From contig PEKW01000005.1 of NCBI GenBank assembly GCA_002796995.1, positions 186,001-250,000 of the forward strand: a stretch of 64,000 bases of DNA, in the 5' to 3' direction. Source of the stretch: Rhizobium sp. Its GTDB lineage: Bacteria > Pseudomonadota > Alphaproteobacteria > Rhizobiales > Rhizobiaceae. Both the position numbers and the translations under genes were made by a program. The notes below the pieces were generated by a model. That model saw nothing but the letters and a program-made list of their open reading frames with translations. It was not told the origin of the DNA and made no database searches. Shown in pieces: positions 40,246-47,300 of the stretch (its first letter is position 1; the number at the start of each line of letters is the position of its first letter).

Positions 40246-40770
40246 TCAACCGCGCCACCAGGCGCGGTTTTCGTTTGCGACGACGATGCCCTCGGCACTG
40301 GTTGAGGCGAGCCAGTCCGCGACCGCCCTGCCCTTCACCTTGAGATCACCGGCAATGTCGGCCAGCGGCATCAGCACGAAGGCGCGCTCCGTCATGCGCG
40401 GATGCGGCACGGTCAGCGCCTGCTCGTCGATCTCCAGCCCGTCATAGGTCAGTACGTCGATGTCGATGGTGCGCGGCCCCCAGCGCTCGTTGCGCACCCG
40501 CTTCATGTCGCGTTCGATGTCGAGACAGGTCTCGAGCAGCTTGAGCGGCGGAAGTCTCGTCTCGATCGCAGCACAGGCGTTGAAGAAATCGGCCTGGTCG
40601 GTCTTGCCCCACGGCGGCGTGCGGTAGAGCCGCGACACGGCGGTCACCCGGCAGTCGTCGCGCGCGTCGAGCCGGCGCAGGGCTAGGCCCATGGCCGCGA
40701 CGGGATCGCCGATATTGCCGCCAAGCCCCAGCGTGGCCGGGCGCCAGTCGTCCTCAACGGAAGTGTTCAA
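40246..40770 (-). CDS. folK: 2-amino-4-hydroxy-6-hydroxymethyldihydropteridine pyrophosphokinase
   Basis: This 174-residue enzyme of folate synthesis transfers pyrophosphate from ATP to 6-hydroxymethyl-dihydropterin. Signature residues are visible: LGGNIGDP at the N terminus, YRTPPWG, the central RNERWGPRTIDIDVLTYDG and the PHPRMTERAFVL block. The start is TTG at 40770, 17 bases inside the end of folB, with AGGTGA upstream. Its last codons also form the stem of a rightward terminator (40248-40272). It is the last gene of the folP-folB-folK operon. Confidence 0.95.
   Translation of the reverse strand: MNTSVEDDWRPATLGLGGNIGDPVAAMGLALRRLDARDDCRVTAVSRLYRTPPWGKTDQADFFNACAAIETRLPPLKLLETCLDIERDMKRVRNERWGPRTIDIDVLTYDGLEIDEQALTVPHPRMTERAFVLMPLADIAGDLKVKGRAVADWLASTSAEGIVVANENRAWWRG
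40248..40272 (+). terminator. Terminator of the 39655 gene inside the folK 3' end
   Basis: AACCGCGCC (40248-40256) pairs with GGCGCGGTT (40261-40269) around ACCA, then TTTCG. For the rightward gene it starts 48 bases past the stop. It overlaps folK codons on the opposite strand, so the hairpin and the folK C terminus share sequence. Confidence 0.65.
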
Positions 40771-41122
40771 CGCTCACCTGTACATAGTCGAGAATGCCGG
40801 GCACCGGGGCGCTCGGCTTGCGCACCGAGATTTTCGCCCGGCGGATTTCCGGAAACTGCGCGCACAGTTCCCTGGCGATCGTCAGCGCCAGCGCCTCGAT
40901 CAGCAGGTGCCGGCTGGTGGTCACCGTCTTCTCGATCACCTTGAAGGCGACGCCGTAATCGACCGTGCCCTCCAGCGCGTCGTTCTCAAGAGCCGCCCCG
41001 GCCGCCACATCGAATTCGGCATCGACATAGAAGCGCTGGCCCAAAACCTCTTCCTCTGGATAGACGCCGTGGCGGGCGAAGAACGCGCAGTTCTTCAGGG
41101 TAATCGTATAGACGTCCGTCAT
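40754..41122 (-). CDS. folB: Dihydroneopterin aldolase
   Basis: This 122-residue enzyme cleaves dihydroneopterin to hydroxymethyl-dihydropterin. The start ATG at 41122 overlaps the folP stop by four bases (ATGA). FolB signatures are present: FFARHGVYPEEEVLGQRF with the conserved Glu and Tyr, and DYGVAFKVIEKTV, LLIEALA and the KPSAPVPGILDYV block near the end. The longer frame upstream overlaps folP and is not real. It lies between folP and folK, which gives three consecutive steps of folate synthesis. Confidence 0.94.
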   Translation of the reverse strand: MTDVYTITLKNCAFFARHGVYPEEEVLGQRFYVDAEFDVAAGAALENDALEGTVDYGVAFKVIEKTVTTSRHLLIEALALTIARELCAQFPEIRRAKISVRKPSAPVPGILDYVQVSVEHFR

Positions 41123-41988
41123 CGCGCCTGTCCTTTGCCGGATTCTCGTTGTGCCGCGATCATAGCATCGGCGATGGCCAGCGCGTCCCGGTTGATCGCG
41201 ACATTGTGCACCCGAAAAACCGAAGCGCCCTTCAGCCTGAGCAGAGCGGTGGTGGCAGCGGTCGCCGCGTCGCGCTCGCCGGCATCGCGGCCGGTCAGCG
41301 TGCCGAGGAAGCGCTTGCGCGAGGTGCCGACCAGCAGCGGATAGCCGAGCGCCAGCAACTCGTCGCAGCGCGCCATCAGCGCCATGTTCTCCTCGACCGT
41401 CTCCTTGGCGAAGCCGAAGCCCGGATCGAGCACGATCGCCTCGTGCGCCACGCTGGCTGCCGCGGCGATCGCCAGCGACCGTTCGAGATAGTCGAACTGG
41501 TCGGCGACCACGTCGGCCAGCCGCTCGCGGCCGCGGCCGGTGTGCATGACGCACAGCCCGGCCCCCGTCGATGCGGCGATGTCCGCGATCTCCGGTTCCT
41601 TCTGCAGGCCGTAGACGTCGTTGATGATGTGGGCGCCGGCCGCAACGGCCAGGCGCGCGGTCGCGGCGCGATAGGTGTCGATGGAGATCAGCGCCTCTGT
41701 CTCGCGCGCCAGCCTCTCGATCACCGGAAGCACCCTGTCCTGCTCTTCCGCCGGGCTGACGGGTGCCGCCCCCGGCCGGGTCGATTCGCCGCCGATATCG
41801 AGGATGTCGGCGCCATCTGCGAGGCAGGCAAGTGCATGTTCAACCGCCTTGTCGACGCTGAAATGCCGGCCGCCGTCGGAAAAGGAATCGGGCGTGACGT
41901 TGACGATCGCCATCAGCCTGCCTTTGCCGTCGAGGGAAATGCCGCGCCCGTGGGCGGCCCGCCAGTATGCGCTCGTTCCGATGGTCAC
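41119..41988 (-). CDS. folP: Dihydropteroate synthase
   Basis: This approximately 289-residue enzyme joins the pterin pyrophosphate with p-aminobenzoate. It is the sulfonamide target. Motifs are intact: MAIVNVTPDSFSDGG, DIGGESTRPGA, SIDTYRA, IINDVYG, LDPGFGFAKE and VGTSRKRFLG. I take GTG at 41988 (GAAGGG upstream) as the start. A frame from 42033 is longer. Its stop overlaps folB. The DUF922 gene is divergent, 99 bp away, so a promoter for folP-folB-folK is probably in this gap. Confidence 0.93.
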   Translation of the reverse strand: MTIGTSAYWRAAHGRGISLDGKGRLMAIVNVTPDSFSDGGRHFSVDKAVEHALACLADGADILDIGGESTRPGAAPVSPAEEQDRVLPVIERLARETEALISIDTYRAATARLAVAAGAHIINDVYGLQKEPEIADIAASTGAGLCVMHTGRGRERLADVVADQFDYLERSLAIAAAASVAHEAIVLDPGFGFAKETVEENMALMARCDELLALGYPLLVGTSRKRFLGTLTGRDAGERDAATAATTALLRLKGASVFRVHNVAINRDALAIADAMIAAQRESGKGQAR

Positions 41989-42087
41989 AGCGCTGTCCCT
42001 TCCGGCGAAAAATCGCACACGCCGATATTGCACTCTCAGAGCCTATGCCCCAAGGTCGCGGCGAATTCAACACGACGGACACCGAGA

Positions 42088-42714
42088 ATGAAGACTGCAC
42101 GCCGTTTGAGCGTCCTCACAGCCGCTGCGGCATTGCTATTCGGCTTCAGCCACGGGGCCAGCGCCGAGACGATCGTGCGCAAGTCGATTTCCTATTTCCA
42201 GATCGGCGGCACCACGGCCGAGGATCTCGACCGCGAGCTGGAGCGCCGGGGCCCGGAAACCCGCGCCAGCGGCTCGCGCCATCCGGGCGCCACGCAGATC
42301 AAGTTCGGCGGCGAGCTGACCTATGTGCATTCGGCCGGGCAATGCCGGATCGGCGAAACCAATGTGACGCTGACGACGCGCATCATCCTGCCGAGCTGGA
42401 AGAACCGCAAGAAGGCCCATGGCGACCTGGCGCTCATCTGGGATGCGCTGTCGAGCGACATCAAGCGCCACGAGGAACGTCACGCAGAGATCGCCCGGCA
42501 GTATGCCCGGCAGCTGGAGAAGGCTCTGAAGCGGCTCCGCCCGCAGCGCAACTGCGAGGCCATGCAGGCCAAGGTGGCGGAAGCGACCGACAAGGTCATC
42601 ACGGCCCATGACAAGGCGCAGATGGATTTTGACCGAGTCGAAGCCGTCAATTTCGAGAAACGCATGATTCGAATTCTCGAATACCGAGCGAAGCGAAATT
42701 CCCCCAAGAATTGA
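42088..42714 (+). CDS. DUF922 secreted putative zinc peptidase
   Basis: This 208-residue protein has a signal peptide (about 1-26, ending ASA). The mature part carries the DUF922 features: Y..GGTT..DL..EL near the start and HEERHAEIA (about 128-136) where HExxH would bind zinc. DUF922 proteins are described as putative zinc-dependent proteases. The substrate is unknown. ATG at 42088 is chosen because the signal peptide begins there; the longer frame upstream is an antisense run over folP. No terminator is seen directly after the stop; the first strong one is at 42943-42980. Confidence 0.83.
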   Translation: MKTARRLSVLTAAAALLFGFSHGASAETIVRKSISYFQIGGTTAEDLDRELERRGPETRASGSRHPGATQIKFGGELTYVHSAGQCRIGETNVTLTTRIILPSWKNRKKAHGDLALIWDALSSDIKRHEERHAEIARQYARQLEKALKRLRPQRNCEAMQAKVAEATDKVITAHDKAQMDFDRVEAVNFEKRMIRILEYRAKRNSPKN

Positions 42715-42846
42715 GGTATATCGGGCCGCAAGCCGGGCAAAAATGCCACAGGGCTTGCCTCAAACTTGCGAGAGAGCCTGTGAATAACTGGCTATTTCTC
42801 GGCGTGGTACTTGATCATTTCCTGAAATATAACTGTCATCAAGTTC

Positions 42847-42980
42847 AGTTGGTCACGTACAGACGGTTCCCGAGTTCTCCCTGGCGCATCCTGGTGCCAC
42901 AGGTGTCCCCTCCCTCGCCTGATTATGGCGATGCGCCCTCCTGCCTCGCTCTTCGCTGGCCGACGAGCGGGGCTTTTTTT
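42847..42980 (+). ncRNA. Candidate trans-acting small RNA
   Basis: This gap has TTGATC (42811-42816) and TGTCAT (42834-42839) at exactly 17 bases, a possible promoter. The stretch that follows has two small stem-loops (about 42882-42899 and 42915-42931) with single-stranded C-rich pieces CTCCCT (42877), CCCCTCCCTC (42907) and CCCTCC (42936), which could pair with Shine-Dalgarno sequences. It ends in a strong terminator with seven T (42943-42980). The pattern is like the alphaproteobacterial family of sRNAs with anti-SD motifs. Both the promoter and the RNA are predictions. It could also be the 3' end of the DUF922 mRNA. Confidence 0.35.
42943..42980 (+). terminator. Strong intrinsic terminator
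   Basis: GCCTCGCTC (42943-42951) pairs with GAGCGGGGC (42965-42973), one G-U pair included, followed by seven T (42974-42980). It lies 229 bases after the DUF922 stop, which is long for a gene-end terminator, and 9 bases before the convergent ferredoxin stop. Confidence 0.85.
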
Positions 42981-42988
42981 GTCTTCCG

Positions 42989-43309
42989 TCAGCCCTGGCG
43001 TTCGGGAACGCGCACGACGAGGCCGTCGAGGGCCGACGTCACCTTGATCTGACAGGAAAGTCGGGAATTGGGCTGCACGTCGACGGCGAAGTCGAGCATG
43101 TCCTCTTCCATCGGCGAAGGCGCCCCGACCTTCTCCGTCCAGGCCTCGTCGACATAGACATGACAGGTGGCGCAGGCGCAGGCGCCGCCGCATTCGGCCT
43201 CGATGCCGGGAACGGAATTGCGCACGGCATTCTCCATGACCGTGGATCCTTCGTCCGCAGCGAGTTCAAAACGCGTGCCGTCGAAAGCGATGATGGTGAG
43301 TTGTGCCAT
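42989..43309 (-). CDS. 2Fe-2S ferredoxin
   Basis: This 106-residue vertebrate/adrenodoxin-type ferredoxin has three cluster cysteines in CGGACACATC (C..C..C pattern, about residues 40-49) and the fourth in RLSCQI (about 86). It carries electrons, for example to a cytochrome P450 or to iron-sulfur assembly. The partner cannot be told from this sequence. ATG at 43309 is chosen because it gives the standard family length; a longer frame begins ten codons earlier. It stands between the candidate sRNA terminator and the Hpt-like gene. Confidence 0.93.
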   Translation of the reverse strand: MAQLTIIAFDGTRFELAADEGSTVMENAVRNSVPGIEAECGGACACATCHVYVDEAWTEKVGAPSPMEEDMLDFAVDVQPNSRLSCQIKVTSALDGLVVRVPERQG

Positions 43310-43410
43310 GATGAGGTGTCCAGACTTCGCCGATTGCAAAAAACGGCGAAGTCATCACCCAAAACCGCAAGCCAGTCAACATTGGCCCGGGCAAAATCGC
43401 AGCGGGTCAC

Positions 43411-43442
43411 CGCATTGCAGCAAGCTTTGCTTGTGCAATGCG
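43411..43442. repeat. Bulged 14-bp hairpin between Hpt-like and ferredoxin genes
   Basis: CGCATTGCA (43411-43419) pairs with TGCAATGCG (43434-43442), and CAAGC (43421-43425) with GCTTG (43429-43433), leaving one bulged G and a TTT loop. It lies seven bases past the Hpt-like stop. There is no U-tract. It may be an RNA processing or Rho-linked element. Confidence 0.5.
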
Positions 43443-43448
43443 CAACCG

Positions 43449-43820
43449 TCAGCGGCAGAGCTTGAGGATGAAGTTTTCGGCTTCGAGCACCCGGGCGGCG
43501 ATCGCGGCGACCCGGCCGGCATCCGGACCATCGCGCTCGACGGCCTCGGCGGCGGTGAAAATCGCATGGGCGCCGACTGCATCGGCGGCACTCTTGAGCC
43601 GCTGGGCGATCACGACGCGGGCCGCGGCTTCGGGCGCATTGGCCAGTGCCTGGAGGCAGCCGCGGGCCTGACGAGCAAACATCTGGAGGATTTCGATTTC
43701 GACCGCCTTGTCGCCCTTAGTCTTGGTAGCCAGGTGGACCAGGTCGATCGGCCGGTCCTTCGAGGGGCAACGCCCGCCATGGTTTTCGGGGGCTTCGAAT
43801 GCGATATTGAGTGCGGCCAC
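43449..43820 (-). CDS. Hpt-like protein lacking the phospho-accepting His
   Basis: This 123-residue all-helical protein has the layout of a histidine phosphotransfer domain. In a normal Hpt the pattern is A-H-x-L-K-G-A-A. Here residues 72-79 read AQRLKSAA, so Gln73 takes the place of His and Ser77 that of Gly. It therefore cannot accept phosphate in the standard way and may act as a structural or inhibitory binder. The start is GTG at 43820 with AAGGA upstream. It is divergent from the GPR-like gene with CtrA-like boxes between. Hpt assignment rests on the pattern and helical composition. Confidence 0.6.
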   Translation of the reverse strand: MAALNIAFEAPENHGGRCPSKDRPIDLVHLATKTKGDKAVEIEILQMFARQARGCLQALANAPEAAARVVIAQRLKSAADAVGAHAIFTAAEAVERDGPDAGRVAAIAARVLEAENFILKLCR

Positions 43821-43928
43821 GGGACGATTTCCTTCTTATGGGTTTTCTTGGTACCCGCATCCTCGGCGAGGTGGCGTCGATATCCGGTTAAATCCGCGCC
43901 GAATTGCGGGCAAAACCTTACGATATGG

Positions 43929-43943
43929 TTAACGACACCTAAA
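43929..43943 (-). promoter_or_regulatory. CtrA-like box (minus strand)
   Basis: On the minus strand, TTTA-GGTGTCG-TTAAC, one mismatch to TTAA-N7-TTAAC. It is placed for the Hpt-like gene. Similar sites are at 43980-43995 and in front of dksA. Confidence 0.35.
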
Positions 43944-43979
43944 CGGCGGAAGCATATGGTTTTTCACGCACTAATTTAG

Positions 43980-43995
43980 TTTAAATGCTGTTAAC
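43980..43995 (+). promoter_or_regulatory. CtrA-like box (plus strand)
   Basis: TTTA-AATGCTG-TTAAC at 43980-43995 has one mismatch to TTAA-N7-TTAAC, in the direction of the GPR-like gene. With the minus-strand site 50 bp away it would place the divergent pair under shared cell-cycle control. Confidence 0.4.
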
Positions 43996-44301
43996 AATCG
44001 CTCCATCGCATTAGGAATGCCGACCCCACTTAATTGTCTCGGCTTTCTGAATGTGTCACTACGGTACGGATGATATGGGTGAAGGGTGGAAACCTTTGCC
44101 CTCGAACCGGATGATGGTAGGAAACGAACATCAGGCTCTTTATAAGGGGCAGTTCCGGCGACGTATTCCGATGGAGATTTCATCTGGCGTGGCGGCAGGA
44201 TGGGGTCCCCTTGAAAAGTTGTCTTTCCGGACGCCCCGTCGCGATCGACCAGGGGCGGCAGGCACGACGGCTCAATAGACTTGGTAACGAGGCGTAACCC
44301 T

Positions 44302-47300
44302 ATGGCGAACAACAAGACGGTCGAGTCGATTGACGACAGCGCGTTCCAGGCGCTCGAAGCGGCTCTGAGGATCGATTTCGACGAACAGGAGACGCCGGCC
44401 GGCCGAGGCAGGCAGGCGTCAGACGCACCGGAGGCCAAAGTGTCCGAGTCCAGCAACCAGCGTCCTGCCGCTCCCAAGAAGTCGAGCGAGCGCCGCCCGG
44501 CGCGCGCCGCCGACCTCGCGCCCGAAATGGCGCCCAAGGCGCCCGCCTTCGAACCCGCCAACGACGCCTCCCGCCGCAACCCGGCCGCCATCATGAGGAC
44601 GCTGGAAGGCGCCTCCATGCCCGGCGCCATGCGCAACGCCACCATCGTCTCCGTGCTCTGGGTTCTCGGCGCCGTCGGCCTCAGCCAGCTTCTCTACGGT
44701 ACCGCCATCTGGCAAGCGCCGAGCGTCGCCGACGTCGTGGCCATGCCGGGCGTGGTTGCGATCTTCGTCGGCACGATCATCCCGGTCATGCTGTTCTTCG
44801 CCTTCGCCATCATGATGGCGCGCGCCCATGACCTGCGCAACGCCGCCCGGTCCATGGCCGAGGTCGCGCTGCGCCTTGCCGAGCCCGAGACCATCGCCTC
44901 CGAACGCATCATGACGGTCGGTCAGGCCGTGCGCCGCGAAGTCTCAGCGATGAACGAGGGTATCGAGCGCACCATCGCCCGCGCCACCGAGCTTGAAACG
45001 CTCGTCCATTCCGAAGTCACCGCGCTCGAACGCAGCTATACCGACAACGAGCTGCGCGTCCGCGGCCTCGTCCATGAACTCGGTTCCGAGCGCGACGCGA
45101 TCGTCAATCACGCGGAACGCATCCGCAGCTCGATCGTCGGCGCCCATGAGCAGCTCAAGGAAGAGTTGTCGCTGGCGACGGAAGAGATCGCTGTCCGCCT
45201 CGCCACCTCTGGCGAGGCTTTCGCTTCGCTGATCGACACCCGCGCCGCGGCCCTGATGGAAAAGTCGGACGCCGCCGCAACCTCGATCGGCAGCCTGCTG
45301 TCGAGCCGGACCGAAAACCTCGTCCAGACGCTGAGCGCTTCGGGCATTTCGCTCGCCAGCGAGTTCGACACCCGCCTGCAGCAGCTCACCGGCACCCTGC
45401 AGGAGCGCGGCCGTGAACTGCTCGGCGAGTTCGAGACCCGCGCCTCGACCCTCGACGCCAATACAGAAAAGCTCAACGCTGCGCTGAGCGAACGCGCCCG
45501 CCAGCTCAACGAGACGCTCGCCGAACGCACCCGCGAGATCGCCGACCGCCTGACGAGCGGCGAACAGGGCATCACCAGCTCGCTCGACCAGGTTCTGGCC
45601 AAGCTCAACGCCACGCTCGACGACAAGGGCGCCGCCTTCCGCCACAGCCTGCAGTCCAGCGCCGACGACGCCATCGTCGACCTCGACCTGCGCTCCGGCC
45701 TGTTCGAGGATCGCCTGCAGGCGACCATCGGGCTCGTCAACTCGGCCTTCGACGAACGCGTCGCCGAATTCGCCAGCGCATTCGACCAGCGCGCCGGCTC
45801 GCTCGACAGCAAGCTGATGGAAAGCCTCGCCCGCATCAACGAGACCGTCACCGGCGGTTCGGAGGCGATCGACGGCATCCTCAATTCGAGCATCGAACGC
45901 CTCGGCTCGACGCTGACCGACCAGTCCTTCGCTCTGGCCACCGCCGTGGGCACGGGCCAGGAACTGATCGACGACGCCCTGTCGACCCGCGCGCAGGAAA
46001 TCGCCGATGCGATGTCGGCCCGCGCCCTTGCGCTGAGCGAAAGCCTGGAGAACGCCCACAAGCGCATCGACGCCGTGATGGAAGAACGCGGCGGAGCGCT
46101 CTACTCCGCCCTTTCCGACAACCAGAACCGCTTCGAGGAAACCCTGTCGAGCCGCGCCGAGACGATCGTCAACGCCCTTGCCGGCAACCAGGATCGCTTC
46201 GCCGAAACCCTCGACAGCAAGACCCGCGAGATCGCCGACACGCTGGCCGACAGCCAGAAGCGCCTCGACGAGACGCTGGAAGGCCGCGCCGCCTCGATCA
46301 TCGAGGCCGTATCCGGCACCGAGTCCCGACTGGCCGAGACCCTCGACACCCGCAATCAGGCGATCGCCCAGACCTTCGCTGACGGCCAGCGGCAGATCGA
46401 CGCCACGCTCGAAAACCGCGCTGCGACGTTGATCGATGCCGTCTCCGGGACCGAGCGCCGCCTCGCCGACGCCCTCGACCGCCGCACCGCGACGATCATC
46501 GACACCGTGGCCGATGCCGACCACCGCCTCGAATCCGCCTTCGCCGACAAGGCAGAAGCGATCCGCAGCGCCTATAGCGAAAACCAGGACCGCCTCGACC
46601 TGTCGCTGGCCGGTCATGCCGCCTACCTCGCCTCCACGCTGGAGCAGGCCGGCGAGCAGCTGGAAAAGACGCTCGGCGAAGGCACAGGCCGCATCGGCGA
46701 AACCATGGCGTCCGGCCTTTCGGGCCTTGGCGACACCATGGCGTCGGGCCTTGCCGGTCTTGGCGACACGATGGCGTCCGGTCTTGCCGGCATCGACGGC
46801 AAGCTGTCCGACACCCATGAGCGGATCCGCGCCACGCTGGAAGAGCGCGGCAACGCGATCGATCTTACGCTGCGCACGGCCCAGGAACAGCTGGACGGCA
46901 CGCTTGCCGAACAGGGTGCCGCGATCGGCGCCTCGATCGCCGCCTCCACCGGCATGCTGGAAATGACGCTCGAGGAGCGCGAGGAAGCGCTGCGCCGCGC
47001 CATCGACGAAAGCGGCAAGGCGCTCGACGAACGCCTGCGCGGAACCGCCGGCGCGCTCACCAGCCAGCTCGGCGAGGCGGCCGGCGAAATCACCCGCACC
47101 GCCCAGGATTTCTCCGGCCGCATCGAACAGTCGGTCGGCGGCATGGCCAACCGGATCGACGACACCAGCACCCGCATTGAGGTCAGCCTCGAAACGCTCG
47201 AAGAGCGCATCAAGAGCGGCCTTGACGGCGTCGACACCCGCATCGGCGACGCCGGCGAGAAATTCGCAAGCCGCCTCACCGAGAAGGTCTCCGATCTCGA

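Larger units (their letters stand above)
43821..44301. other. 481-bp divergent gap between the Hpt-like and GPR-like genes
   Basis: I find no coding frame with support. It is AT-richer than its surroundings around 43905-44040. Two near-perfect CtrA sites lie at 43929-43943 (minus orientation) and 43980-43995 (plus orientation). The rest has no repeat or hairpin that I recognise. It is large enough for two divergent promoters. Confidence 0.6.

Noticed and set aside
46702..46800. Short CRISPR-like array
   Set aside because: The three units are contiguous with no spacers, are in frame and encode a repeated peptide in a coding gene.
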